A stretch of DNA of 64,000 nucleotides from Echinicola salinicaeni (GTDB taxonomy: Bacteria > Bacteroidota > Bacteroidia > Cytophagales > Cyclobacteriaceae). Each line of letters begins with the position of its first letter. The stretch's first letter is position 1. Both the position numbers and the translations under genes were made by a program. The notes beneath the pieces are model-generated. The model saw nothing but the letters and a program-made list of their open reading frames with translations. It was not told the DNA's origin and did not search any database. Location: positions 372,001 to 436,000 of the forward strand of contig NZ_JACODZ010000005.1 in the NCBI RefSeq assembly GCF_014280965.1, in the 5' to 3' direction. This document shows positions 37,427-47,393 of the stretch, piece by piece.

Positions 37427-39031
37427 ATGAAGTACCTAATTGCACTGTTCTTTATTTTTAGCCATGCTTATCTTGCATTTGGGCAAGGCCAAACCGTTAG
37501 AATTTTCAATGCCGATTCAAGTGTAGTAGCCACAGGTGTGGTTCTCAACGGTAAAATGAATGGGCTTTGGAAATTGAAAAATCCCAAAAACGGTAAATTA
37601 ATTGAAGAAGGGTATCTAAGCGACGGAAAAAAAGATGGCGTTTGGACGACCTACCATGCTAACGGAAAACCAGCTATTGTTGCTGAATATAAAAACAACA
37701 AACTCAATGGCAACTTAAACCAATACGATTCCAATGGTTTTCTGATCATTGATGCAATCTACAAAGACAGCGTAGCTGTGGGTGATTACAAAGAATATTA
37801 TGGCAGCAATGTGGTCTTATATGAACAAAACGCTGGTAAAGTAGTCAAAAGAGAAGGCACCTTTAAGGAAGGTAAACCCCATGGAGACTGGCTTTCATAT
37901 TATGAAAATGGCCAACTAGCCATAAAAAATAGCTATAAGAATGGAATCTTAAATGGACCTTATCTGGAATATTCTAGAGGAGGCCAATTAATCGTAGAAG
38001 TACAATACGTAGATGGAGAACCTCACGGCACTTTCAAAAGATATTCATTTAATAACATTATTGAACAGACCGGCGAATATGACCGTGGTAACAAAGTAGG
38101 CAAATGGGTCAGTTATTTTCCAGACAGCAAAGTGGTTTCAGAAGAACAAGAATATGACAGTAATGGAAATAAAACAGGCACCTGGCGATATTACTATGAA
38201 AACAAAAGGATTGCCCGTATTGAACACTATGAAAACAATATCGCAGTTGGGACCTGGGAAGAATACTTCCCTAACAAGAACCTGTCTAAAAGAAAGAACC
38301 TGTCTAAAAGAAAGACCTATGAACTGGGAGTCCCAGTAGGAGAATATATAGAAAACCACGCTGACGGAAGTGAATCCGTCAGAGGACAATACAAAGGAGG
38401 TGTAAAATCTGGATTATGGAAGAGCTATTATCCGGACGGACAACTCTACAGTATTGGAGAATACAAAAATGGTGTCAAGTCTGGCCTTTGGAAATACTTT
38501 AATAAAATAGGAATCCTCATAGCAGAAGGTGAATATCAACTGGGCTCAGAACATGGCCAATGGTTCTATTATTATGATGGAGGCCAGCTTAAATCTGTAG
38601 GAAGCTACTTTTATGGTTTTGAAGATGGAAAATGGGGACTTTTCTACGACAACAAAAATCTCACACAAGAAGAAACTTGGAGCAATGGCCGATTAATGAA
38701 CATAAGTGATTACCATTCCTATGACGGTACAACAACCTTAGAGAAGGGGACCCTAAAAGAAGGTGAAGGAACTAGGATTACCTATTATACAAATGGAACC
38801 AAAGAATCTGAAGGGAACTACAGAGAAGGCAAACCTCAAGGAAAATGGACCTATTATCATAATAACGGTAAAATAGCATCTTCCGGATTAATGGAGGATG
38901 GTAAAAAAGAGGGACGTTGGAGTTATTATTCCCGATCTGGAAAACTCGCCGAAATCATTGTATTCAAAGATGACGAAGTTGTCCCTGAGAAACTTCCAGA
39001 ACCAGAACTACCCTTTCAGGATTTTAACTAG
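37427..39031 (+). CDS. Secreted MORN-repeat (YwqK-like) protein
   Basis: The 534-residue protein has a signal peptide (1-19, ending FGQG) and about 18-20 short repeats of the MORN-variant type, for instance GKPHGDWLSYYENGQLAIKN and GVKSGLWKSYYPDGQL. Proteins of this kind are often labelled YwqK-family antitoxins, but no toxin gene is near and the export signal argues against that name. The repeats form a long beta-meander that probably binds a partner or surface at the cell envelope. An 18-bp tandem duplication adds a second NLSKRK copy near residues 285-296. A terminator follows. Function unknown. Confidence 0.85.
   Translation: MKYLIALFFIFSHAYLAFGQGQTVRIFNADSSVVATGVVLNGKMNGLWKLKNPKNGKLIEEGYLSDGKKDGVWTTYHANGKPAIVAEYKNNKLNGNLNQYDSNGFLIIDAIYKDSVAVGDYKEYYGSNVVLYEQNAGKVVKREGTFKEGKPHGDWLSYYENGQLAIKNSYKNGILNGPYLEYSRGGQLIVEVQYVDGEPHGTFKRYSFNNIIEQTGEYDRGNKVGKWVSYFPDSKVVSEEQEYDSNGNKTGTWRYYYENKRIARIEHYENNIAVGTWEEYFPNKNLSKRKNLSKRKTYELGVPVGEYIENHADGSESVRGQYKGGVKSGLWKSYYPDGQLYSIGEYKNGVKSGLWKYFNKIGILIAEGEYQLGSEHGQWFYYYDGGQLKSVGSYFYGFEDGKWGLFYDNKNLTQEETWSNGRLMNISDYHSYDGTTTLEKGTLKEGEGTRITYYTNGTKESEGNYREGKPQGKWTYYHNNGKIASSGLMEDGKKEGRWSYYSRSGKLAEIIVFKDDEVVPEKLPEPELPFQDFN
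38279..38314 (+). repeat. In-frame 18-bp tandem duplication
   Basis: The unit AACCTGTCTAAAAGAAAG occurs twice without any difference (38279-38296 and 38297-38314). It encodes NLSKRK twice inside the MORN-repeat protein and interrupts the regular repeat spacing. Identity of the copies suggests a recent slippage event. Confidence 0.9.
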
Positions 39032-39362
39032 AAAAATGTCCTAAATGACACCTTTTGATCAAGGGTGTCATTTATTTTTCACAGATAGCAATCAATATCA
39101 CAGATTTTAAGTAATGCTATCCATTTCGATAAATAATTCGCTTTTTTGCTAAAAAATAAGTACAGTCACAGAAGGAAGTACCATAAATCTTTCATTTCAT
39201 AAAGCCTTTTAAGCTATATATTTTAAAATTCCCCATTTTATCGAGTGGCACCGAATCAATATTTTAGTAAAAACAGTTTATTCTTTTTTAATTTTTTTAT
39301 AAAAGTATTTTTTATATTGAGCTATATTTTGTTAATTTGAATACCCTAATAAATAAAACAAG
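39032..39362. other. Intergenic region upstream of the ROK regulator
   Basis: About 330 bases: the terminator of the MORN gene at 39043-39080, then very A/T-rich DNA with a TATATTTTG element (39327-39335), one base off the -7 consensus, about 30 bases before the regulator start. I see no gene in it. Confidence 0.5.
39043..39080 (+). terminator. Terminator of the MORN-repeat gene
   Basis: Perfect 10-bp arms AAATGACACC (39043-39052) and GGTGTCATTT (39064-39073), 11-nt loop, followed by a T-rich stretch. It begins 12 bases after the stop. Confidence 0.8.
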
Positions 39363-40601
39363 ATGAATCTAATAAATCCAAAAAAGAGCTTAGATGAAAA
39401 AGAGGGAGTAGTTGAAATAAAAAACTACCTCAACAAGATAAAAATCATCAAAAATCTTTACACCAACGGAAGTAACACAGCCAGTGAGATTTGCAATGAA
39501 GTAGGCATTAGTTTGCCAACCGTAAACTCACTGCTTACCGACCTTATTCAAGGCGGAAAACTTGTCAAACAAGGCAGAGCTGAATCACAAGGCGGAAGAA
39601 AACCAGACCTATATAGGTTGGCCTCAGATTCCTTTTATGTATTATCAGTAGACATCAGCAAATTCACTGTCCGTGCAGCTATTTACGACAGTTCCAATAC
39701 CGCTGTAACTGAAACAGGCACTTTTAAGATTACCTTGAACAATGACAAGGCAACTTTTGAAAGAATCACTGATTTCATGGCTACTTATATGAAAGAATCA
39801 GGAATTGCTGAGGATAAAATTATAGCCATAGGTATTTCCATGCCAGGACTAGTAGATTCATTAAGTGGAATCAACCACACCTATCTGAAATTTGGAAAGA
39901 AAACCTTGGTGGAAAATTTTGAAGCCAAATTCAATAAAAAAGTCTTTATAGAAAATGACGCAAGGGCCATGACCTTAGCAGAATTTAAGTTCAGCCAAGG
40001 CCAAAAATACAATAATGTTTTGGGCATTTTCGTAGGCTGGGGCATTGGCCTTGGAATTATTATAGATGGCAAACTGTACCGAGGTGGAGCAGGGTTTGCA
40101 GGTGAATTTAGCCACTCTCCTATTTTTGAATCAAGGGATATCTCGTGTACCTGCGGTAAAAAAGGATGCCTGGAGGCTGTGGCATCTGGAACAGCTATGG
40201 TAAGGATGGCCGAGGAGGCTATTCTTAAAGATAGCGATTCAATTCTGAGCCGCTTAGCAAAAGAAAAGGGAGAAAGTATTGACCCTTCTCTAATTGTGGA
40301 AGCAGCACTGGCCGGTGATCAAAGAGCCATCACCATCCTTTCAGATGTAGGTTTGGACTTGGGTAGAGGTATTTCTATCCTTATCCAATTATTGAATCCT
40401 GATCTGATCATAGTAGGTGGATCCGTAGCTGAGGCCCAACAATATTTGATCACGCCAATACAGCAAGCCTTGAATATATTCAGTATGGCCAAATCAAGGG
40501 AAAAGTCTGAATTGGCACTCTATAAATTAGGTAAAGAAGTTGGTCTACTCGGAGGAGTAGCGGTAGTCATAGAGAATATTTTCGAAGACATTATTAATTG
40601 A
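39363..40601 (+). CDS. ROK-family transcriptional regulator (NagC/Mlc-like)
   Basis: The 412-residue protein has an N-terminal winged helix-turn-helix (about residues 25-80: NTASEICNEVGISLPTVNSL) and a C-terminal ROK sugar-binding domain. The ROK zinc site is present (His251, Cys262, Cys264, Cys269 in CTCGKKGCLE), as is the sugar-binding Asp199 in ENDA. The ATP-binding DxGGT of ROK kinases is replaced by SVDISKFTV, so it should be a sensor and not a kinase. Its neighbours downstream are a NagB-type deaminase and a ROK kinase, so it most likely senses a GlcNAc- or glucosamine-derived ligand and controls those genes. Confidence 0.92.
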   Translation: MNLINPKKSLDEKEGVVEIKNYLNKIKIIKNLYTNGSNTASEICNEVGISLPTVNSLLTDLIQGGKLVKQGRAESQGGRKPDLYRLASDSFYVLSVDISKFTVRAAIYDSSNTAVTETGTFKITLNNDKATFERITDFMATYMKESGIAEDKIIAIGISMPGLVDSLSGINHTYLKFGKKTLVENFEAKFNKKVFIENDARAMTLAEFKFSQGQKYNNVLGIFVGWGIGLGIIIDGKLYRGGAGFAGEFSHSPIFESRDISCTCGKKGCLEAVASGTAMVRMAEEAILKDSDSILSRLAKEKGESIDPSLIVEAALAGDQRAITILSDVGLDLGRGISILIQLLNPDLIIVGGSVAEAQQYLITPIQQALNIFSMAKSREKSELALYKLGKEVGLLGGVAVVIENIFEDIIN

Positions 40602-40668
40602 ACCACGGTATCCAAATCACATTGCCGTGACTTTAATATAAAAGCATTAACATAAAACAATTCTAAAT

Positions 40669-42996
40669 ATGCTTAGTAACTATCCTTTATCGGAAGTAGA
40701 AGAATGTTTCTTAAAAGAATCAGGTGTTGAAGAGATCACTACATTGATCCCTTACCTGACAGTAGACAATTTCCCTAAATTAGGGTTATTGACGGCATGT
40801 AGATTTTTAGAGTGGGCAGCTAACAACCCTGATGGTGTAATCAGCTTGCCTACAGGAAAAACTCCTGAGTTTTTCATTAAGTGGACTCAGTTTTTACTTG
40901 AAAACTGGGACAGTAAAAAAGGAAAAGAAATCAGAAAGCAGTATGGACTTCTTGATACCAAGAAGCCGGAATTGAAAAACCTTCATTTTGTTCAAATTGA
41001 TGAGTTTTACCCAATTTCTTCTTCTCAGAATAACAGCTTTTACCATTACGTAAACAAATTCTACATTGAGGGATTTGGCCTAGATCCTGAGAAGGCACTT
41101 TTGATCAATTCCGATGAAATACCTTTAGCAGAAGGAAAGCATTTCTCGGAAATCTTCCCAGATTATAAAGTAGATTTATCATTAAGATTTAGAGAAGCCA
41201 CCTCTAAACTGGAAAAATTACAGCAGGAGTCTATCTTCTTGATTGACAAATGGTGTGGTGAATTTGAGCAAAAAATCCGTGAAAAAGGCGGAATTGGCTT
41301 TTTCTTGGGTGGCATTGGCCCTGACGGCCACATTGCCTTCAACACTAGAGGATCTGATATTTTCTCTACAACTAGATTGACTGAGACCAATTTTGAAACT
41401 CAAGCTGTGGCAGCTGGTGACCTTGGTGGAATCGAAGTTTCTGCAAATAGATTGGTTATCACCATAGGTCTAGACACTATTGTCTATAATCCTGAGGCTG
41501 TAGGTATCATTATCGCTGCTGGTGAAGCTAAAGCTCAAATTGTAAAGGATTCTTTGGAAACGCCATTGGACAATGTTTTCCCTGGAACAGTTCTTCAAAA
41601 ATTGAAAAATGGACGTTTTTACCTTACAAAAGGTGCAGCTTCCAAACTTACCGATAGCGTAAACACATATTACAAAAAGGGTGAGTGGACGCAAGCTAAA
41701 ACTGAAAAAGCAGTTCTTGAGCTTTGTAAAAAGCTAGGCAAGTATGCTAATAGATTGACTTTGGACGAACTTAAAGCTGATCCTTATACTTCCCTTATTC
41801 CTAACCTTTCTGAAAACACCGTTGCTTCAGTAAAAGAAAGTACCGTAGCCAAATTGAATAACGGATTGGTTAAGGAAGAAAATGAAGTATTGCTTCATAC
41901 TGGTCCTCACCATGATGATATATCTCTGGGTATCTTGCCTCATATCACCAATCAGTTGAGTGAAAAAACAAACGAAGCACATTTCTCCGTATTGACTTCC
42001 GGATTTACGGCAGTAACCAACACCTTCGTTATTGACACCTTGCTTCATACCAAAAAACTAATGGATGAAAACCAAATCCAGATGGTTGATTATGAAGATT
42101 TCTTTGAGGCTGGATTCAAGCTTAAGAAGGACAAGGATGTTTATCATTATTTGACCAATGTGGCTTCTGAAGATCCTGATCAACAGAAAAGAGGTCTTTG
42201 CCACAGAGTAGTTAGGGCTTTGGTAGAAATTTTCGAAGTGCCTACCAAAGACAAATTGAGAGAAACTATCAATGATGTATTAAGCATCCTGAAAAACTCT
42301 TATGATGGTGAGAAAAACCCACCAAAAATCCAGAAACTTAAAGGTATGATCCGTGAGTTCGAGGAAGAGTTGGTATGGGCTCACTTTGGTGTGAAAGTTA
42401 AGAATGTACACCACTTGAGACTTGGATTCTATACAGGTGACATCTTCACCGAGCAGCCTGAAAAAGCTCGTGACGTAGAACCAATAGTCGAGATGTTCAG
42501 AAAAGTCAATCCTACTAAGCTAAGCTTGACACTTGACCCAGAAGGTAGTGGACCTGACACTCACTATAAAGTACTTCAGGCAACAGCTGCAGCGGTTAAA
42601 GAATGGAGTAAAGAAAAAGATCTAAGCGAACTTAGAATTATCGGTTATAGAAACGTTTGGTTTAAATTTGATGCAGCAGAATCCAATGTAATTGTTCCTG
42701 TTTCATTAGGTGATCTTTCTGTAATGGAAGACTCATTTGCCAACTGCTACCTAAGCCAGGTAAATGCATCCTTCCCTAGTTATGCACACAATGGTAAATT
42801 CAGTACCATTGCCAAGCGTACTTGGGTTGACCAACTAAATGATGTTCAGTTCTTATTAGGTAAAGATTACTTCTATCAGCATGATATGGCCAAAGTTAGA
42901 GCAAGTCACGGCTTGATTTTCTTCAAGGACATGAATGTAGAAGAATTCATCGCCCACGCGAGAGAATTAGAGAAGTCTATTGAAGGTATGATCTAA
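40669..42996 (+). CDS. Glucosamine-6-phosphate deaminase fused to a LmbE/PIG-L-like domain
   Basis: The 775-residue protein has a NagB/RpiA/DevB-type domain in residues 1-340 and a LmbE-like deacetylase domain from about 400. In the first, ISLPTGKTPE is the phosphate loop and FVQIDEFYP and GIGPDGHIAFN carry Asp219 and His221, matching the catalytic Asp and His of NagB. The Glu that follows in E. coli NagB (HIAFNEP) is Thr226 here. In the second, GPHHDD (413-417) stands where LmbE proteins have AHPDD, and SGPDTHYKV where they have the second metal motif. NagB turns glucosamine 6-phosphate into fructose 6-phosphate and ammonia. The second domain may deacetylate GlcNAc 6-phosphate, replacing NagA, which is not in the window. 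The same fusion occurs in Bacteroides. Confidence 0.88.
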   Translation: MLSNYPLSEVEECFLKESGVEEITTLIPYLTVDNFPKLGLLTACRFLEWAANNPDGVISLPTGKTPEFFIKWTQFLLENWDSKKGKEIRKQYGLLDTKKPELKNLHFVQIDEFYPISSSQNNSFYHYVNKFYIEGFGLDPEKALLINSDEIPLAEGKHFSEIFPDYKVDLSLRFREATSKLEKLQQESIFLIDKWCGEFEQKIREKGGIGFFLGGIGPDGHIAFNTRGSDIFSTTRLTETNFETQAVAAGDLGGIEVSANRLVITIGLDTIVYNPEAVGIIIAAGEAKAQIVKDSLETPLDNVFPGTVLQKLKNGRFYLTKGAASKLTDSVNTYYKKGEWTQAKTEKAVLELCKKLGKYANRLTLDELKADPYTSLIPNLSENTVASVKESTVAKLNNGLVKEENEVLLHTGPHHDDISLGILPHITNQLSEKTNEAHFSVLTSGFTAVTNTFVIDTLLHTKKLMDENQIQMVDYEDFFEAGFKLKKDKDVYHYLTNVASEDPDQQKRGLCHRVVRALVEIFEVPTKDKLRETINDVLSILKNSYDGEKNPPKIQKLKGMIREFEEELVWAHFGVKVKNVHHLRLGFYTGDIFTEQPEKARDVEPIVEMFRKVNPTKLSLTLDPEGSGPDTHYKVLQATAAAVKEWSKEKDLSELRIIGYRNVWFKFDAAESNVIVPVSLGDLSVMEDSFANCYLSQVNASFPSYAHNGKFSTIAKRTWVDQLNDVQFLLGKDYFYQHDMAKVRASHGLIFFKDMNVEEFIAHARELEKSIEGMI

Positions 42997-43025
42997 TCTC
43001 AAATTAAATCTTACGCCTATTATTG

Positions 43026-43058
43026 AGATATCCGAAGGCGTGCTGTCTTCGGATATCT
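43026..43058 (+). terminator. Hairpin between the deaminase and kinase genes
   Basis: Perfect 12-bp arms AGATATCCGAAG (43026-43037) and CTTCGGATATCT (43047-43058), 9-nt loop. Only a short T-rich stretch follows (TTAGTTTA), so it may end the transcript in part and lower kinase expression. Confidence 0.55.
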
Positions 43059-43079
43059 TTAGTTTATAATTATTGATAT

Positions 43080-43955
43080 ATGAAAAAAAGTCGGCTTATT
43101 TTGGGACTGGATATTGGTGGGACTTCTATCAATGCCGGACTATTAAAGGACGGTAAACTGATTGACAAGAAGGTAATCCCAACTCCATCTCATGCCCCTC
43201 AAGAGGTAATTTTATCTACCATTGCCGAATTTATCTCTTCCTACTTTTCTTATGATATAGAAGGAATAGGTATAGGTATTCCTGGACTTATTGATTCCAA
43301 GAATGGTATCGTATATAACTTGGAAAATATTCCTGCTTTTACCAAAGTTGCGCTTAAAAAACACCTTGAAGAAAAGCTTAATAAACCTGTTTTCATAAAT
43401 AATGATGCCAACTGTTTTGCATTGGGCGAATATAAATTTGGCGATGTAAGCAAATACAGCCATGTAGTCGGTATAACATTAGGAACAGGAATCGGAACAG
43501 GTATTATAACAAACAATTCCCTATATACTGGTTTCATCTGTGGAGCTGGAGAATGGGGTGGAGTTCCTTATATGGATAGTAATTTTGAGAATTACTGTGG
43601 TAGTAAGTTTTTCAATACTTTCCATGAATCTACTGCAAAAGATTTGGCTGAGAAAGCTGCAAAAGGTGATAAAAAGGCCCTGAAAATATTTAAACAATAC
43701 GGAATGCATTTAGGAAACTTAATTAAGTATATCCTATTCACCTATGCGCCGGAAGCGGTGGTAATCGGCGGTTCAATTAGCAAAGCATACCCTTACTTTT
43801 CAGAAAGCATGCACGAAACGGTCAATACCTTTCCATACAAATCCATTAGTGATCACTTAGAAATCTATACTTCTACCGTCGAGGATGCTGCCATAATGGG
43901 CGCGACAGCCTTAGTAGAAGAAAGTAATGTTTCTGAAGTTAATATTATAAAATAA
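43080..43955 (+). CDS. ROK-family sugar kinase (probable GlcNAc or glucose kinase)
   Basis: The 291-residue protein has the ROK kinase phosphate motif LDIGGTSINAG (10-20), the catalytic Asp109 in NNDANCFALGE and the adenosine region EAVVIGGSISKAYPYF. The Cys-rich zinc motif of most ROK proteins is missing; a short GGVPYMDSNFENYCG takes its place. It phosphorylates a hexose or N-acetylhexosamine at O6 in the cytoplasm. Position downstream of a NagC-like regulator and the NagB fusion favours GlcNAc or glucosamine, but glucose is possible. It has its own terminator. Confidence 0.88.
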   Translation: MKKSRLILGLDIGGTSINAGLLKDGKLIDKKVIPTPSHAPQEVILSTIAEFISSYFSYDIEGIGIGIPGLIDSKNGIVYNLENIPAFTKVALKKHLEEKLNKPVFINNDANCFALGEYKFGDVSKYSHVVGITLGTGIGTGIITNNSLYTGFICGAGEWGGVPYMDSNFENYCGSKFFNTFHESTAKDLAEKAAKGDKKALKIFKQYGMHLGNLIKYILFTYAPEAVVIGGSISKAYPYFSESMHETVNTFPYKSISDHLEIYTSTVEDAAIMGATALVEESNVSEVNIIK

Positions 43956-43958
43956 AAA

Positions 43959-43992
43959 ATCCCTCGATGAATCCATCGGGGGATCATTTTTT
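43959..43992 (+). terminator. Terminator of the ROK kinase gene
   Basis: Arms 43959-43969 and 43974-43984 pair over 11 bp with one G-U pair and a 4-nt loop, followed by CATTTTTT. Confidence 0.75.
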
Positions 43993-44079
43993 AGGAGAAT
44001 ATTAGTTGGTAATAATAAAATAACATTTTATATTATATTCGGTTGGGCTACTCAACTAACGGCTTATATTTAGTATAAA

Positions 44080-47000
44080 ATGCATGACAAAATAATTACC
44101 CGAAGTACTTTAACCTCATTTATTTACAGTCTTTGTCTATTATTTATCTTCCCCAATTTTATTCAAGGGCAGGATAGATCAGGTTTTGAAGACATTCCTC
44201 ATAGAAAATCAGGAGTCAAGTTCAAGAATATGCTCAATGAGGATGAAAAACACAATATCCTTACCTATGAGTATTTCTACAATGGCGGCGGTGTGGCCAT
44301 TGGAGACCTAGACAATGATGGGCTGGATGATATTTTCTTTACTAGCAATATGGGCCCCAATAAGCTATATCAAAATCTAGGGAATTTTGAATTCAAAGAC
44401 ATAAGTAAAAAAGCCGGTATCAGCGGCAAGGATAGCTGGTCGACTGGTGTGGCCATGGCTGATATCAACGGGGATGGTCTATTGGATATTTATGTTTCCT
44501 TTTCAGGTGAAGGAAATACAGATAGTCGAAGAAATGAACTTTATATTAATGAAGGTAATTGGGTCTTCACGGAACAGGCAGCGTCTTATGGACTCGATGA
44601 CCCTTCCAACAGTACTCAGGCCCTGTTTTTTGATTTTGACAAAGATGGGGACCTTGATATTTACCTCCTTAATCACCACATAAAAGTCATCCATGATTTT
44701 GAATTTCAAGAAGCAAAAAAATCAAGACACGAATTTGCAGGTGACAAGCTTTTCAGAAATGATAATGGACATTTCAAAGACATAAGCGAGGAAGCAGGCA
44801 TTTATGGCAATGCCCTTGGCTTTGGTCTAGGAGTCATTTCCTCTGACCTCAATGATGATGGTTGGCCTGACATCTATGTTTCCAATGATTATATAGAGTC
44901 AGATTATCTCTATATAAATAATGGAGATGGGACATTCACTGAAAAACTCAACGAGCAACTCCAGCATATCAGCCATTTCTCCATGGGATTGGACATCTCT
45001 GATATTAATAATGATGGCCTTAAAGATATCTTTACCTTGGATATGCTTCCAGAAGATAATAAGCGTCAAAAACTGCTCTATGGGCCTGAAAACTATGAAC
45101 AATATGCCTTGATGATATCTGAGGGTTTTCACCATCAAAACATGAGGAACATGTTGCATATCAATCATGGAAATGAAACCTACAGTGAAATCGGACAGTT
45201 GGCGGGAATTTCCAATACGGACTGGAGCTGGTCTTCTTTATTTTTTGATATAAACAATGATGGATTCAAAGATCTCTTTGTAACCAATGGCTATTACAGA
45301 GATTATACCAATCGCGATTTCCTTAAATACAAGGGGGATTATTATTTCCAAAAGGCCATTGCCAGAGAGCAGGCAGACACCTTATTTTTGGTGACTTCCA
45401 TGAGCTCCACTCCTATCCCTAATTATGCTTTCCAAAATAATGGTGACTTAACATTTACCAATAAATCTGCAGACTGGGGTATAGATGAACCAGGCTTTTC
45501 CAATGGTGCAGCCTATGGGGACTTGGATAATGACGGGGACGTAGACCTCGTGGTCAATAACCTGAACGATTATGCGTCTGTCTACCAAAACAAAAGTTCA
45601 AATAAAAACAAGGGACATTATCTCCAAATAAAATTAAAAGGCCAAAATAAAAACACTTTTGGCATAGGAGCCCAAGTTTCGGTATTTACCCAAAGGGCTT
45701 CACAAACCTTGGAAATGATGCCTACAAGGGGCTTTCAGTCTACAGTGAGCTACACACTTCATTTTGGACTTGGAGCTAATCCATCTGTGGACTCGATAAA
45801 AGTTAAATGGCCTTCTGACAAGACACAAATATTAAAAAATATTCAAGCTGATCAGCTTATCATTTTAGAAGAAGAAAAAGCTGATACAGCCCCTACAACT
45901 GGTGATCCGGTAGCAAAACCTGTATACCAAAGTATGGAATCACCTGTTCCATACAAACACCAAAGATCCAATTATAATGATTTTAAAAGACAACCTTTAT
46001 TGGTTGAAATGCCCAGTCATTTAGGACCTATTATGGCTGAAGCTAAGACCCTTGATGGCCATACCCTTCTATATGTGGGTGGCTCGAAAGGCAATCCTGG
46101 TAAACTCTACTTAAGCAATGAATCCGGGAAATTTAAACCGATCAATTCCCTACGTCTGGACGACAGCTATTCTGATGCTGATGCAGTTTTTATAGATGCT
46201 AATCAAGATGGACATCCTGATCTTTATATAGCAAGTGGCGGTTACCATAATTATACAGCCACCGATGAAGCTCTTCAAGATAGGCTATACATGAATGATG
46301 GTACCAATAACTTCAGTCTTGCCTCTGAAATGTTGCCTAAAATGCTGACCAGTACATCTGTAGTAAAAAGTGCTGACTTTAATAATGACGGCTTCCCTGA
46401 TTTGTTTTCAGGAGGTAGAATTATACCTGGAAAGTATCCAGAAAGCCCAGAAAGTTACCTACTCATCAATGATGGAACAGGTAAATTCATTGACCAAACA
46501 GCTAGCCTTCTACCTGAGCTTTCCCATCTTGGAATGGTAACCGATGCACAGATTACAGACCTCAACAGCGATGGCTTTGATGATATAATTGTTGTAGGTG
46601 AATGTCTACCTATTCAAGTTTATATCAACCAACAAGAAAATGGATTTAAAAACCTCACCAATCAATGGCTAAAGGATTCTCCTCATGGCTTATGGTCCAG
46701 TTTGGCATTGGGGGATTTTGATAATGATGGAGATGTAGACCTTATTGTCGGAAACTATGGATTAAACTCCCAACTTCGCGCTAGCAAAGACCAGCCCATG
46801 ACCCTCTATTATGGTGACTTTGACAATAACGGTTCTGTGGATCCTTTAATGGTTAAATACTTCAATGATGAGCCCTTCCCTTTTGCCAGTAGGGATGAGC
46901 TTTTGGACCAAATATATGGATTAAGAAGCAAATTCACTGATTATGATTCCTATTCTGACGCGAAGATTGAAGATGTACTTTCCAAAGAGCAATTGAACGA

Positions 47001-47391
47001 GGCCCAGAAACTAACCGTTAATGAACTGAGAACCATTTATTTGGAAAATAACGGATCATCCTTTATAACTCATGAGCTTCCTATCGAAGCACAATTTGCT
47101 CCTGTTCACAGCATTGTAAGCTTTGACTTTAATGAAGATGGGAATCTTGATTTTATCCTTGGTGGAAACCAAACCTATACCCGCTTGAGAATTGGGGTCA
47201 TTGATGCCAATTACGGTGAAGTCTTTCTAGGAAATGGCCAAGGAGATTTCAACTACCTTCCTCAAAAACAATCTGGTCTATCCATTAAAGGAGATGTCAA
47301 ATCCATCCTTCCATTGACTATCAACAACAGTCACGTGCTCCTATTTGGATTAAATAACCAAGGAATAGTAGCCTATCAAAAAAGTAAATAA
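44080..47391 (+). CDS. Secreted FG-GAP/VCBS-repeat protein with ASPIC/UnbV domain (CRTAC1 type)
   Basis: The 1103-residue protein has a signal peptide (about 1-30, ending FIQG) and many FG-GAP/VCBS repeats with Ca-binding DxDxDGxxD motifs, for instance GDLDNDGLDDIFF, ADINGDGLLDIYV and GDLDNDGDVDLVV. An ASPIC/UnbV domain lies near residues 510-600 (GIGAQVSVFT, FGLGANPSVDSIKVKWPS). The repeats form a beta-propeller. Such proteins are exported and common in marine Bacteroidota, with unknown roles in adhesion or glycan binding. Two bases downstream lies a haloperoxidase-like gene, so the two are co-expressed and may act together. Confidence 0.9.
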   Translation: MHDKIITRSTLTSFIYSLCLLFIFPNFIQGQDRSGFEDIPHRKSGVKFKNMLNEDEKHNILTYEYFYNGGGVAIGDLDNDGLDDIFFTSNMGPNKLYQNLGNFEFKDISKKAGISGKDSWSTGVAMADINGDGLLDIYVSFSGEGNTDSRRNELYINEGNWVFTEQAASYGLDDPSNSTQALFFDFDKDGDLDIYLLNHHIKVIHDFEFQEAKKSRHEFAGDKLFRNDNGHFKDISEEAGIYGNALGFGLGVISSDLNDDGWPDIYVSNDYIESDYLYINNGDGTFTEKLNEQLQHISHFSMGLDISDINNDGLKDIFTLDMLPEDNKRQKLLYGPENYEQYALMISEGFHHQNMRNMLHINHGNETYSEIGQLAGISNTDWSWSSLFFDINNDGFKDLFVTNGYYRDYTNRDFLKYKGDYYFQKAIAREQADTLFLVTSMSSTPIPNYAFQNNGDLTFTNKSADWGIDEPGFSNGAAYGDLDNDGDVDLVVNNLNDYASVYQNKSSNKNKGHYLQIKLKGQNKNTFGIGAQVSVFTQRASQTLEMMPTRGFQSTVSYTLHFGLGANPSVDSIKVKWPSDKTQILKNIQADQLIILEEEKADTAPTTGDPVAKPVYQSMESPVPYKHQRSNYNDFKRQPLLVEMPSHLGPIMAEAKTLDGHTLLYVGGSKGNPGKLYLSNESGKFKPINSLRLDDSYSDADAVFIDANQDGHPDLYIASGGYHNYTATDEALQDRLYMNDGTNNFSLASEMLPKMLTSTSVVKSADFNNDGFPDLFSGGRIIPGKYPESPESYLLINDGTGKFIDQTASLLPELSHLGMVTDAQITDLNSDGFDDIIVVGECLPIQVYINQQENGFKNLTNQWLKDSPHGLWSSLALGDFDNDGDVDLIVGNYGLNSQLRASKDQPMTLYYGDFDNNGSVDPLMVKYFNDEPFPFASRDELLDQIYGLRSKFTDYDSYSDAKIEDVLSKEQLNEAQKLTVNELRTIYLENNGSSFITHELPIEAQFAPVHSIVSFDFNEDGNLDFILGGNQTYTRLRIGVIDANYGEVFLGNGQGDFNYLPQKQSGLSIKGDVKSILPLTINNSHVLLFGLNNQGIVAYQKSK

Positions 47392-47393
47392 TT

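Noticed and set aside
37427-39031. MORN protein as the antitoxin of a toxin-antitoxin pair
   Set aside because: The family label exists in databases, but the protein is exported, is 534 residues long, and no toxin-like gene is adjacent.
40611-40637. Terminator or operator between the ROK regulator and the NagB fusion (CACGG/CCGTG)
   Set aside because: Only 5-bp arms with a long spacer and no T tract; easily due to chance.
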